NCBI RefSeq assembly: GCF_002213415.1
Contig: NZ_NJGU01000018.1
Coordinates: 1-64,000 of the forward strand
From: Herbaspirillum robiniae
GTDB taxonomy: Bacteria; Pseudomonadota; Gammaproteobacteria; Burkholderiales; Burkholderiaceae_D
Length of the DNA: 64,000 nt
Reading direction: 5' to 3'
Numbering within the stretch: the first letter of the stretch is position 1; the number at the start of each line of letters is the position of its first letter. Below the pieces are notes generated by a model. It ran no database searches and was not told the DNA's origin. It saw nothing but the letters and a program-made list of their open reading frames with translations. The translations under genes were made by a program, and so were the position numbers. Below, one piece after another: positions 29,554 through 38,597 of this stretch.

Positions 29554-29650
29554 GAACCGACGCGGCAACAGGAGCCGAGCAACAGGAGCCGGGCGGCAAG
29601 AGCCGAAGAGGTAGAGCATAAACCGTGGCGGCGTGCGCTGCCAGAGCTGC

Positions 29651-29687
29651 CCGCAGGAAACAACAAGAATTTTTCCTGCGGCGTTTT
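29651..29687 (+). terminator. Terminator-like hairpin after murJ
   Basis: A perfect 10-bp stem, CCGCAGGAAA (29651-29660) with TTTCCTGCGG (29672-29681), has an 11-nt loop and is followed by CGTTTTC. Short CAACAGGAGCCG direct repeats precede it at about 29565-29600. Confidence 0.5.
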
Positions 29688-29720
29688 CATGCGTGACGCC
29701 GCCCAAAATATTTTGATAGG

Positions 29721-30578
29721 ATGAACGGCATGACGCTCACCTCCCTCGAATATTTTGCTTCGCTGGTGCGCCAGGACGACTCGATCCCCTTGTTCGAATC
29801 GGCCTTGACGCTAGGTCAGGACTTTTATCCCGAGATGGATTTCTCCGAGCAGGAGTTCGAGCTCGACTCTCTCGCGATGAAGCTCCGCCAGCGCCTGCCG
29901 GACGATGCATCGCAGATCCAGAAGCTGCGCATGCTCAACCATTTCTTCTTCCAGGAAATGGCCTTCGCCGGCAACATCAACAACTATTACGATCCCGACA
30001 ACAGCTACCTGCACCGCGTCATCGCGACCCGGCGCGGCATCCCGATTTCGCTGGCGGTGCTCTACATCGAGCTGGCCCAGCAGGTGGGGCTGGACATGAA
30101 GGGCGTGTCCTTCCCCGGCCACTTCCTGATGAAGCTGTCGGTGCAGTCGGGCGAGATCGTGCTCGATCCGATGAACGGCTCCAGCCTCTCGCGGGAGGAG
30201 CTGGAGGAGCGCCTGGAACCCTATCTCGAGCACCAGCAGGACGAGGATTTCGGCGACGAGCTGCCGCTGGCGGCTTACCTGCGCGCGGCGCACCCGCGCG
30301 AGATCCTGGCGCGCATGCTGCGCAACCTCAAGGCCATCTTCATGGAAAGCCAGCGCTGGCAACAGGTGCTGGATGTGCAGGAGCGGCTGGTGATCCTGCT
30401 GCCCGAGGAAATCACCGAACGGCGCGATCGCGGGCTGGCCAGCGCCAACCTCGGCCTGGCCCAGGCCGCGCTGGAAGACCTCGAAGCCTACCTGGCGCTG
30501 CGCCCGCATGCGGAAGATGCGCAGAACCTGCGCGAGATGCTGCCGGACCTGCGCGAAGCGCTGCGCAAACCCAACTGA
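29721..30578 (+). CDS. SirB1-like protein with transglutaminase-like and TPR regions
   Basis: This 285-residue protein of the SirB1 group has an N-terminal transglutaminase-like fold (about 40-170, with FFQEMAFAGNINNYYDPDNSYLHRVIATRRGIPISLAVLYIELA and GVSFPGHFLMKL as family stretches) and a C-terminal TPR-like part (about 195-280). The enzymatic role is unproven. Two ATGs, at 29721 and 29730, are possible starts. It converges on uup. Confidence 0.82.
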   Translation: MNGMTLTSLEYFASLVRQDDSIPLFESALTLGQDFYPEMDFSEQEFELDSLAMKLRQRLPDDASQIQKLRMLNHFFFQEMAFAGNINNYYDPDNSYLHRVIATRRGIPISLAVLYIELAQQVGLDMKGVSFPGHFLMKLSVQSGEIVLDPMNGSSLSREELEERLEPYLEHQQDEDFGDELPLAAYLRAAHPREILARMLRNLKAIFMESQRWQQVLDVQERLVILLPEEITERRDRGLASANLGLAQAALEDLEAYLALRPHAEDAQNLREMLPDLREALRKPN

Positions 30579-30593
30579 GACCGGTGATACGCT

Positions 30594-30637
30594 GACGCGC
30601 CGCCTCGCACATCGCGGGGCGGCGCGTCATTCATTTG
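30594..30637. terminator. Hairpin between converging SirB1-like gene and uup
   Basis: A perfect 11-bp stem, GACGCGCCGCC (30594-30604) with GGCGGCGCGTC (30618-30628), has a 13-nt loop and a weak T-rich tail. It is likely a shared terminator. Confidence 0.55.
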
Positions 30638-30638
30638 C

Positions 30639-32564
30639 TTATTTGCGCCCGTCGATCTCTTCCCAGCGCTCCAGGCTGGTCAGCAACTCTTCATCGATCT
30701 CGGCAAAGCGCTCGTTGAGCTTCACCACTTCATCGGCGTTGCTCTTGTAGAGCTCCGGATCGGCCAGCTTGTCCGAGATGATCTTCTGCTCCGCCTCCAG
30801 CTCGGCGATGCGCTTGGGCAGCTCTTCCAGCTCGCGCTGCTCCTTGTAGCTGAGCTTCTTCTTCGGCGCCTGGGGAGCGACGGGCGCCGGGGCCGGCGCG
30901 GCCATGGTCGACTCGGCCTTCACCTCGGTCTTCTCGCCCTTCGCCGCCGGCTTGGCCGCCGCGCCCGGCGCGGGACGCACGCGCTCCCAGTCGCTGTAGC
31001 CGCCGACATATTCGCGCCACATGCCGTTGCCTTCGGAGGCGATCACCTGGGTCACCACGTTGTCCAGGAACATGCGGTCGTGGCTGACCAGGAACACGGT
31101 GCCTTCATACTCTTCCAGCAGTTCCTCCAGCAGCTCGAGGGTGTCGATGTCGAGGTCGTTGGTCGGCTCGTCCAGCACCAGCACGTTGGCCGGCTTGGCG
31201 AACAGGCGCGCCAGCAGCAGGCGGTTGCGTTCGCCGCCGGACAGTGTGCGCACCGGCGAGCGGGCGCGCTCGGGCGCGAACAGGAAGTCCGAGAGATAGG
31301 TCATCACGTGCTTGCGCTGGCCGTTGATCTCGACCCAGTCGCTGCCCGGCGCGATGGTGTCGGCCAGGCTGGTCTCTTCATTGAGCTGCGCGCGCATCTG
31401 GTCGAAGTACGCGACCTGCATCTTGGTGCCCTGCTTGACGATGCCGCTGTCGGGCGCTTCCTCGCCGAGGATGAGCTTGAGCAGCGTGGTCTTGCCGGCG
31501 CCGTTCTGGCCGATCAGGCCGACCTTGTCGCCACGCATCAGGATGGACGAGAAATCGCGCACGATGGTCTTAGGGCCGTAGGCCTTGTTGACGTTTTCCA
31601 GCTCCGCCACGATCTTGCCCGAGCGCTCGCCGGTACCCACTTCCAGCTTGACCTGGCCTTGCCGGTCGCGCCGTTCGCTGCGCTGCACGCGCAAGGCTTC
31701 GAGGCGGCGCACGCGGCCTTCGTCGCGGGTGCGGCGGGCCTGCACGCCCTTGCGGATCCAGACTTCTTCCTGCGCCAGGAATTTGTCGAACTTGGCGTTT
31801 TCCACTTCCTCGTTGGCCAGCAGTTCTGCCTTGCGCGCCTGGTAGGTGGTGAAATTGCCCGGGAAGGACAGGATCTTGCCGCGGTCGAGCTCGATGATGC
31901 GGGTCGAGACGTTGTCCAGGAAGGAACGATCGTGGGTGATGAACAGGATGCTGCCCTTGAAGTCGCGCAGCAAGCCTTCCAGCCACAGGATGGAGCCGAA
32001 ATCGAGGTGGTTGGTCGGCTCGTCCAGCAACAGCACGTCGGGGTTGCCGACCAGGCCGCAGGCCAGCGCCACGCGTTTTTTCATGCCGCCGGAGAGCTCG
32101 CCGATCTTCGCGTCGCGGTTCAGGTTGAGCTTGTCCAGCGTGGTCTCGACCTTGTTGCCGATCGACCAGGCGTCCGCCGCGTCCAGCACGGTCTGGATCT
32201 GGTGCATGCGTTCCAGCAGGGCGTCGTCGTTGTCGCCGCCGAACTGGCCGGTGATGGCTTCATACTCTGCAAGCAGCCCCGGCAGTTCGCCCAGGCCCGA
32301 GGCCACCGCATCGAACACGGTCATCTCTTCCGGGAAATGCGGCTCCTGGTCGACATAGGCGATCTTCAGGCCCTGCTGCATCACCAACAGGCCGTCGTCG
32401 AGCTTGGAGCGGCCGGCGATGATCTTCAGCAGCGAGGACTTGCCGGTGCCGTTGCGGCCGATCAGGCCGATGCGTTCGCCGGTTTCCAGCGAGAATTCGG
32501 CGTGGTCGAGGAGCGCCACGTGGCCGAAGGCCAGTTGCGCGTCGGTAAGGGAAATGACTGCCAT
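30639..32564 (-). CDS. uup: ABC-F family ATPase Uup
   Basis: This 641-residue soluble ABC-F protein has two ATPase domains, Walker A GRNGTGKS (36-43) and GQNGAGKTT, joined by a linker, plus a C-terminal basic coiled coil (KKKLSYKEQRELEELPKRIAELE) that is typical of Uup. It would act on ribosomes or DNA branched structures, not in transport. MAVISLTDAQL at 32564 is the family start; longer in-frame extensions are not conserved-looking. A low-complexity Ala/Pro/Lys linker precedes the coiled coil. Confidence 0.92.
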   Translation of the reverse strand: MAVISLTDAQLAFGHVALLDHAEFSLETGERIGLIGRNGTGKSSLLKIIAGRSKLDDGLLVMQQGLKIAYVDQEPHFPEEMTVFDAVASGLGELPGLLAEYEAITGQFGGDNDDALLERMHQIQTVLDAADAWSIGNKVETTLDKLNLNRDAKIGELSGGMKKRVALACGLVGNPDVLLLDEPTNHLDFGSILWLEGLLRDFKGSILFITHDRSFLDNVSTRIIELDRGKILSFPGNFTTYQARKAELLANEEVENAKFDKFLAQEEVWIRKGVQARRTRDEGRVRRLEALRVQRSERRDRQGQVKLEVGTGERSGKIVAELENVNKAYGPKTIVRDFSSILMRGDKVGLIGQNGAGKTTLLKLILGEEAPDSGIVKQGTKMQVAYFDQMRAQLNEETSLADTIAPGSDWVEINGQRKHVMTYLSDFLFAPERARSPVRTLSGGERNRLLLARLFAKPANVLVLDEPTNDLDIDTLELLEELLEEYEGTVFLVSHDRMFLDNVVTQVIASEGNGMWREYVGGYSDWERVRPAPGAAAKPAAKGEKTEVKAESTMAAPAPAPVAPQAPKKKLSYKEQRELEELPKRIAELEAEQKIISDKLADPELYKSNADEVVKLNERFAEIDEELLTSLERWEEIDGRK

Positions 32565-32871
32565 AGCGTGATCTGCGTGATGTGCGGCGGCCGGGGCCGC
32601 GCGAAGGATGCGTAAAAAGCGCCGGAAAGGCGCGCAAGAGCGGCATTGTACCGACTGCGGCCGGGAAAAGCTTCCGCAACCGCGCCAAAAGCGCCCGGCG
32701 CGCCGATTGTTTGCCCGGCGGTATCGAAATGGCGTCGACTTGCCCCGCAAAAGCAGCTCCCGGGGCCGGCCGAAACATCTTTTACATTCTGTTAAGCACT
32801 GCCCCGGGCCGCTGCGCCGGGCCGGGCGGCCCGATGCTGTAAGATAGCGCATCCAGATTCCCGCTCAATCC
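32565..32871. other. Divergent intergenic region uup / PBP1A
   Basis: No gene is supported in this 307-bp gap. A TAAGAT at 32840-32845 could be a -10 for the PBP gene, but no -35 is apparent. The stretch is GC-rich with CGGGCCG-type short inverted repeats. Confidence 0.5.
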
Positions 32872-35349
32872 ATGCCTCTCATCACATCCCCTGGCCCGCT
32901 GCGCCGTCAACGCGGCTTCCTCAATCCCAACATTGCCAAGTTCATCGGACTGTCCATCCTCGGCCTCGCCATCGCCGGCGCGCTGCTGGTGGTCTATGCG
33001 CTGATCTTCATCAACCCGCGCCTGCCCTCGCTGGACCTGATCACCGACTACCGGCCCAAGGTGCCGCTGCGCATCTGGTCGGAAGACAAGGTGCTGCTGG
33101 GCGAATTCGGCGAGGAAAAGCGCAGCCTGGTCAAGCTGGACGACATTCCGGCCGACATGAAGAATGCCGTGCTGGCGATCGAGGACTACCGCTTCTACCA
33201 GCACGGCGGCATCGACTACATCGGCATCGCCCGCGCGCTGGCCGCCGACGTGCTGCGCGGCAGCGCCTCCCAGGGCGCCTCCACCATCACCATGCAGGTG
33301 GCGCGCAATGTGTTCCTGACCAAGGAAAAGACCATCTCCCGCAAGCTGTATGAGGTGCTGCTGGCCAACAAGATCGAAAACGCGCTGACCAAGGACCAGA
33401 TCCTCGAGGTCTACATGAACCAGATCTACCTGGGACAACGCGCCTTCGGCTTCGCCGCCGCCGCCCGCACCTATTTCGGCAAGGACCTCAAGGACGTCAC
33501 CCTGGCCGAAGCCGCGATGCTGGCCGGCCTGCCCAAGGCGCCCTCGGCCTACAACCCCATCGTCAATCCCAAGCGCGCCCACATCCGCCAGCAATACATC
33601 CTGCAGCGCATGCTGGACGTCGGCTTCATCACCCAGGCGCAGTATGACCAGGCCGCCAAGGAAGAACTGAAGGTGCGCGCGCCCGGCAGCCAGTACACCG
33701 TGCACGCCGAGTACGTCAATGAAATGGTGCGCCAGATGGTGTACGCGCAGTACAAGGAAGACACCTATACCCAGGGCTTCAACGTCTACACCACCGTCAA
33801 CGCGGCCGACCAGCAGGCCGCCTATCTGGCCGTGCGCAAGGGCGTGATGGACTACGACCGCCGCCACGGCTACCGCGGCCCGGAAGAGACCGTGGAGCTG
33901 CCCTCGAACGCCGAGGAGCGCGCCGCCGCCATCGACGATGTGATGGACGACCATCCCGACAACGACGACATCCTCGCCGCCGTGGTCGTGGCCGCCGGCC
34001 CCAAGCAGATCGATGCGGTGCTGCGCTCGGGCGACAAGATCACCATCAAGGGCGATGCGCTGCGCTTCGTGGCCAATGCGCTGTCCGAGAAGGCCAAGAA
34101 GGAAGTGCGCATCCAGCCCGGTTCGCTGGTGCGCGTGATGCAGGACGCCAAGCAGAACTGGCAGATCGTGCAGCTGCCGCAGGTGGAAGCGGCGCTGGTG
34201 TCGGTGGTGCCGCAGGACGGCTCCATCCGCGCGCTGGTGGGCGGTTTCGACTTCACCCAGAACAACTTCAACCATGTGACGCAGGCATGGCGCCAGCCGG
34301 GCTCGACCTTTAAGCCCTTCATCTATTCGGCGGCGCTGGAGAAGGGCTTCGCCCCGGCCTCCATCGTCAACGACGCGCCGGTCTCCTACCCGGCCGGCCC
34401 CGGCCAGCCGAACTGGGAACCCAAGGATGATGAAACGCCGGCCGGCCCGATGACGGTGCGCACGGCGCTGCAGAAGTCGGTCAACCTGGTGGCCATCCGC
34501 ACGCTGGACAACATCGGCGTGCCCTATGCCAAGGACTTCATCACCGCCACCTACGGCTTCGACCCCGACAAGGTGCCGCCCTACCTGCCGATGGCGCTGG
34601 GCGCCGGCCAGACCAACCCGCTGCAACTGTCGGCGGCTTACTCGGTGTTTGCCAACGGCGGCTACCGGATCCAGCCCTACCTGATTTCGCGCATCACCGA
34701 CGCGCGCGGCAAGGAGCTCTCCAAGGCGGATCCGCTGGTGGTCGGCAGCGGCGCGCCGCGCGTGATGGCCGAGCGCAACAGCTACATGATGACCAACCTG
34801 CTGAAGTCGGTGGCCCAGCGCGGCACCGGCGCGCGCAGCAACAGCATCGGCCGCACCGACCTGGCCGGCAAGACCGGCACCACCAACGAAGCCTTCGACG
34901 GCTGGTTCGCCGGTTACCAGCGCACGCTGGCGACCGTCGTGTGGATGGGTTACGACCAGCCCAAGAGCCTGGGCGGCATGGAATTCGGCGCCCAGCTGGC
35001 GCTGCCGATCTGGACCGACTACATGGCCAAGGCCCTGAAGGGCGTGCCGCAGTTCGACCAGCCGGTACCGGACGGCATCCGCTTCATCGACGGCGAGCCG
35101 TACTACGACAACTTCACGCCGGAAAACGGCCTGGTCACCAATGTCGGCGTGACGGTGGTGGACGCGATCTCCAACTTCTTCGGATGGACGCCGAGCCAGT
35201 CGCCGTCCTCGCCTGCCGGCGGCCAGCCCATGCCCAACGCCCCGGGCACGCAGTCCGGCTCGCCGCCTCCGGCCACGTCCAGCCCGGGCGCACGCGCGCC
35301 CAACGAAGCCTCGCGGCGTTTCCTGGAGAGCACGAACCAGGGGCATTGA
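32872..35349 (+). CDS. mrcA: Penicillin-binding protein 1A (bifunctional class A PBP)
   Basis: This 825-residue peptidoglycan synthase has an N-terminal membrane anchor (about 20-45) and a GT51 glycosyltransferase domain with Glu104 in the EDYRFYQHGG motif and QGASTITMQVARN. An OB-like insert follows. The transpeptidase domain has Ser478-T-F-Lys481 and KTGT (667-670). The C-terminal tail is Pro/Ser-rich. Normal class A PBP1A length. It is followed by a strong terminator and tRNA-Arg. Confidence 0.93.
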   Translation: MPLITSPGPLRRQRGFLNPNIAKFIGLSILGLAIAGALLVVYALIFINPRLPSLDLITDYRPKVPLRIWSEDKVLLGEFGEEKRSLVKLDDIPADMKNAVLAIEDYRFYQHGGIDYIGIARALAADVLRGSASQGASTITMQVARNVFLTKEKTISRKLYEVLLANKIENALTKDQILEVYMNQIYLGQRAFGFAAAARTYFGKDLKDVTLAEAAMLAGLPKAPSAYNPIVNPKRAHIRQQYILQRMLDVGFITQAQYDQAAKEELKVRAPGSQYTVHAEYVNEMVRQMVYAQYKEDTYTQGFNVYTTVNAADQQAAYLAVRKGVMDYDRRHGYRGPEETVELPSNAEERAAAIDDVMDDHPDNDDILAAVVVAAGPKQIDAVLRSGDKITIKGDALRFVANALSEKAKKEVRIQPGSLVRVMQDAKQNWQIVQLPQVEAALVSVVPQDGSIRALVGGFDFTQNNFNHVTQAWRQPGSTFKPFIYSAALEKGFAPASIVNDAPVSYPAGPGQPNWEPKDDETPAGPMTVRTALQKSVNLVAIRTLDNIGVPYAKDFITATYGFDPDKVPPYLPMALGAGQTNPLQLSAAYSVFANGGYRIQPYLISRITDARGKELSKADPLVVGSGAPRVMAERNSYMMTNLLKSVAQRGTGARSNSIGRTDLAGKTGTTNEAFDGWFAGYQRTLATVVWMGYDQPKSLGGMEFGAQLALPIWTDYMAKALKGVPQFDQPVPDGIRFIDGEPYYDNFTPENGLVTNVGVTVVDAISNFFGWTPSQSPSSPAGGQPMPNAPGTQSGSPPPATSSPGARAPNEASRRFLESTNQGH

Positions 35350-35380
35350 ATCCGCGCATGCGGCAACCCCGGCTGAAATG

Positions 35381-35416
35381 AAAAAAGCGCAGAAGATATC
35401 TTCTGCGCTTTTTTTT
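35381..35416 (+). terminator. Strong bidirectional terminator after PBP1A
   Basis: AGCGCAGAAGAT and its exact complement form a 12-bp perfect hairpin flanked by an A-run (35381-35386) and an eight-T run. It also lies at the 3' end of the minus-strand tRNA gene. Confidence 0.9.
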
Positions 35417-35420
35417 ATGC

Positions 35421-35496
35421 TGGCGCCCCCGACACGGATCGAACGTGTGACCTATCCCTTAGGAGGGGATCGCTCTATCCACTGAGCTACGGGGGC
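35421..35496 (-). tRNA. tRNA-Arg (anticodon CCU)
   Basis: The minus strand folds into a complete 76-nt cloverleaf: acceptor GCCCCCG / CGGGGGC, D arm GCTC...GAGC, anticodon stem ATCCC / GGGAT with loop CTCCTAA, T arm ACACG-TTCGATC-CGTGT, and an encoded 3' CCA. Anticodon CCU reads AGG. No integrase or duplicated 3' end lies nearby, so the site is not visibly used by an integrative element. Confidence 0.97.
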
Positions 35497-35686
35497 AGCA
35501 AGGGCGCTATTGTATCCGCTGCGACCGGCCTTGCAAAGCCGAGCGGGCGCGCTGCGGCGGCATCCCTGTTGTTTGCGCGCGGATGTATGGGCCATGTATG
35601 GAACGGCGGCGCGGCCGCTTCCACTACAATAGGCGCGTCGCCGGGCTTCGCGGCGGCCCCGGCCCTCCCGAGAAAGGAAGACCCGC

Positions 35687-36445
35687 TTGAGGTCAGTACC
35701 CATCTTGTTTCGCTGGATCCAGCGCCTGCCGGCCGCGTGCAAAGCGCTGGCGCTGCTGGCCGCCTGCTGCGGCTACGGCGGACTTGCACAAGCGGCGCCG
35801 CCCACCGTGCCGCCCGGCATGGCCGAACGGGTGGCCGCCTGTACCGCCTGCCATGGCAAGGAAGGCCGCGCCACCGCCGACGGCTATTACCCGCGCATTG
35901 CCGGCAAGCCGGAAACCTACCTGTTCAACCAGCTGCAGAATTTCCGCGACGGCCGGCGCCAGTATCCGATGATGAATTATCTGCTGGCCAATCTCTCGGA
36001 CGACTACCTGCACCAGATCGCCGCCTTCTTCGCCCAGGAACATCCGCCCTATCCGCCGCCGGCGCCGGTCGAGGCCTCAGCCGCCGTGCTCGAGCGCGGC
36101 CGCGCGCTGGTGCGCGAAGGCGTCAAGGAACGACGCATCCCGGCCTGCGCCGCCTGCCATGGCGCCGCGCTGACCGGCGTGCAGCCGGCGATCCCCGGCT
36201 TGCTCGGCCTGCCGCGCGACTACATCAATGCCCAGCTGGGAGCCTGGCGCAACGGCGTGCGCAAGGCGCGCGCGCCGGACTGCATGGCGTCCATCGCGCA
36301 TGAATTAACGCCCGAAGACATCAATGCCGCCAGCAGCTGGCTGTCGGCGCAACCGCTGCCCGCCAACGCGGCGCCCGCCCCCACGCCGCAGGCCCAGTTG
36401 CCCATGCACTGCGGCAGCATGACGCAAACCGGAGCCGCGCGATGA
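35687..36445 (+). CDS. Di-haem cytochrome c (class I, c4-like)
   Basis: This 252-residue periplasmic cytochrome has a signal peptide (about 1-36, ending AQA) and two haem-binding motifs, CTACH (52-56) and CAACH (154-158), one per domain. The start is a TTG at 35687 with GAAAGGAAG about 8 bp upstream; no ATG gives a complete signal peptide. The stop overlaps the next cytochrome gene (ATGA). It probably passes electrons to a terminal oxidase or the tri-haem partner. Confidence 0.87.
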   Translation: MRSVPILFRWIQRLPAACKALALLAACCGYGGLAQAAPPTVPPGMAERVAACTACHGKEGRATADGYYPRIAGKPETYLFNQLQNFRDGRRQYPMMNYLLANLSDDYLHQIAAFFAQEHPPYPPPAPVEASAAVLERGRALVREGVKERRIPACAACHGAALTGVQPAIPGLLGLPRDYINAQLGAWRNGVRKARAPDCMASIAHELTPEDINAASSWLSAQPLPANAAPAPTPQAQLPMHCGSMTQTGAAR

Positions 36446-37737
36446 GGCGCGTGCTGCGAGGCGCATTGGCAGCCATTGTCGCCGCCGTCATCGTGGTTCC
36501 CGCCGCGGTGCTGGCATGGCAGGCCTTGCGCCCGGAAGACCCCGGCTCGCCCTCCCCGGTCACGGACCGTGCGCAGCAGGTCCAGCGTGGCCAATACCTC
36601 GCCCGCGCCGGCAACTGCATGGCCTGTCATACGATGCGCGGCGGCGCCGCCTACGCCGGCGGCCGGGCGATCGCCACGCCCTACGGCGCCATCTATTCCA
36701 GCAACATCACGCCGGACAGGGAAACCGGCATCGGCCGCTGGAGCGCCGACGACTTCTGGCGCGCGCTGCATCACGGACGCTCCCGGGACGGCAGCTTCCT
36801 CTACCCGGCCTTCCCTTTCACCAGCTACACCAAACTGACGCGCGACGACACCGACGCGCTGTTCGCCTACCTGCAATCCCTTCCCGCCGTCGGCCGCCCC
36901 AACCAGGAGCACGCGCTGCGCTTCCCCTATGACCAGCGCTTCCTGCTGGCGGGCTGGCGCGCGCTGTTCTTCGAACCGGGAGAATTCCGTCCGGACGCCG
37001 GACAGAGCGCGCAGTGGAATCGCGGCGCCTACCTGACCCAGGGCATCGGCCATTGCGCGGCCTGCCACAGCGAGCGCAATGCCTTCGGCGCCAGCGTCAA
37101 TGCGGCGCAGCTGGCCGGCGGCATGGTCCTCGGGCTGGACTGGTACGCGCCGCCGCTCAATTCGCACGCCGACACCGGACTGGGCAAGTGGGACCCGGCG
37201 CACCTGCAGGCGCTGCTCAAGACCGGCGTCTCGCCGCACGGCGCGGTCTTCGGTCCGATGGCTGAAGTGGTCGGGCGCAGCCTGCAATATCTGGAAGACG
37301 ACGACATCGCGGCCATGGCGCTCTATCTGAAATCGCTGCCGGCCGCCGACGCGCACTCTGATTCGCCAGCCCGGCAACCGGAGGCGGCCGAAGCCGAGCG
37401 CATCATGACGCAGGGCAAGAAGCTCTACGGAGAACTCTGCGTGGATTGCCATGCCAGCCGCGGCCAGGGCGTCGCCCCGGACTACCCGCCGCTGAACGGC
37501 AACCAGGCCGTCAACGGCCCGCTGGCGGTGAATGCGATCCGCGTGGTGCTCAACGGCGGCTTCCCGCCGTCGACCGCGGGCAATCCCTATCCCTTCGGCA
37601 TGCCGCCGTTCGGCCCCAGGCTTTCCGACCAGGAAGTGGCGGCGGTGGTCTCCTACATCCGCAACAGCTGGGACAACCGCGGGGGATTCGTGTCACCGTC
37701 GGACGTCAATCGCTACCGCAGCGTGCCTGCTGAGTAA
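36442..37737 (+). CDS. Tri-haem cytochrome c (alcohol/gluconate dehydrogenase cytochrome-subunit type)
   Basis: This 431-residue protein has an N-terminal hydrophobic segment (about 8-27) and three haem motifs, CMACH (59-63), CAACH (205-209) and CVDCH (333-337). GRAIATPYGAIYSSNITPD and FPFTSYTKLTRDD are typical of the cytochrome subunits of membrane-bound alcohol, aldehyde and gluconate dehydrogenases. No dehydrogenase subunit is adjacent, so the electron donor is unknown. Translation is coupled to the upstream di-haem cytochrome. Confidence 0.88.
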   Translation: MRRVLRGALAAIVAAVIVVPAAVLAWQALRPEDPGSPSPVTDRAQQVQRGQYLARAGNCMACHTMRGGAAYAGGRAIATPYGAIYSSNITPDRETGIGRWSADDFWRALHHGRSRDGSFLYPAFPFTSYTKLTRDDTDALFAYLQSLPAVGRPNQEHALRFPYDQRFLLAGWRALFFEPGEFRPDAGQSAQWNRGAYLTQGIGHCAACHSERNAFGASVNAAQLAGGMVLGLDWYAPPLNSHADTGLGKWDPAHLQALLKTGVSPHGAVFGPMAEVVGRSLQYLEDDDIAAMALYLKSLPAADAHSDSPARQPEAAEAERIMTQGKKLYGELCVDCHASRGQGVAPDYPPLNGNQAVNGPLAVNAIRVVLNGGFPPSTAGNPYPFGMPPFGPRLSDQEVAAVVSYIRNSWDNRGGFVSPSDVNRYRSVPAE

Positions 37738-37802
37738 TGTGGCGAGTCGCGTGATGAGCAAGGTGATGAGAGCAGCCGGAACCGCTAGCGCGACGCCGAC
37801 AT

Positions 37803-37832
37803 AAAAAAAGCGATCCCGGGGATCGCTTTTTT
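37803..37832. terminator. Bidirectional terminator between cytochrome and phoB
   Basis: The stem GCGATCC / GGATCGC is flanked by seven A and six T residues and serves both converging units. Confidence 0.88.
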
Positions 37833-37852
37833 CATGACTGCGCGGTTGCGGC

Positions 37853-38551
37853 TCAATCCTGCGCTTCCGCGCTCATCCGGTAACCGACGCCGCGCACCGT
37901 CTGCACGTAATGCGACAGGTCGCCCAGCGACTTGCGCAGGCGCATGATGTGCACATCCACGGTACGCTCCTCGATGAAGGTGTGGTCGCCCCACACCTTG
38001 TCCAGCAGCTGGGCGCGCGAGAAGATGCGGTCCGGATGCGCCACCAGGTAGCGCAGCAGCTTGAACTCGGCCTGGTCCAGCGCCACCGGACGGTTTGCCA
38101 GCGACACCTGGCGACGTTCCACGTCGATGCTGATGTCGCCGTACTTCAGCGCCTGGCTGCCGATTTCCGGCGTCTTCCTGCGCAGCAGCGCCTGCACGCG
38201 CGCCACCAGTTCCTTGGGCGAGAACGGCTTGGTCACGTAGTCGTCGGCGCCTTCGTTCAGGCCCTTGACCTTGTCTTCCTCCATGCCCTTGGCGGTCAGC
38301 ATGATGACCGGCAGCGCCGCGGTGCGCTGGTCGCGCCGCAGCTCGGAGAGCAGCGCCAGGCCCGAGCTGTCGGGCAGCATCCAGTCCAGCAGCACGGCAT
38401 GCGGCAGCGACTCGGCGATCTGCCTGCGCGCCTGCGCGACATCGGTGGCGACGATGGTCGCGAAGCCGGCGCCCTGCATCGTGAAACGCAGGAGCTCGGC
38501 AATGGCGGGCTCATCTTCCACCAGCAGGATTTGGGGTAACTCTTTTGACAT
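37853..38551 (-). CDS. phoB: OmpR-family response regulator, PhoB type
   Basis: This 232-residue regulator has a receiver domain with acidic pocket VEDEP, phosphoacceptor Asp56 in LLDWMLPDSSG and a conserved Lys in TKPF. A winged-helix DNA-binding domain follows (about 130-228). DWMLPDSSGL and the C-terminal RTVDVHIMRLRKSL with VQTVRGVGYR are PhoB-like, pointing to the phosphate regulon. It lies 46 bp after glmM. No phoR, phoU or pst gene is in reach on the upstream side, which is unusual. Confidence 0.78.
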   Translation of the reverse strand: MSKELPQILLVEDEPAIAELLRFTMQGAGFATIVATDVAQARRQIAESLPHAVLLDWMLPDSSGLALLSELRRDQRTAALPVIMLTAKGMEEDKVKGLNEGADDYVTKPFSPKELVARVQALLRRKTPEIGSQALKYGDISIDVERRQVSLANRPVALDQAEFKLLRYLVAHPDRIFSRAQLLDKVWGDHTFIEERTVDVHIMRLRKSLGDLSHYVQTVRGVGYRMSAEAQD

Positions 38552-38597
38552 CGTCCTTCTGTCTGAAAATACGAAACGGCGTTGCGCTCCGGTGCTG

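Noticed and set aside
32565-32852. Longer N-terminus for Uup
   Set aside because: The in-frame extension is Arg/Cys-rich and unlike the family, whereas MAVISLTDAQL at 32564 aligns with the known start.
35421-35686. Integrative element at tRNA-Arg
   Set aside because: No integrase, no duplicated tRNA end and no compositional break lie beside the tRNA.
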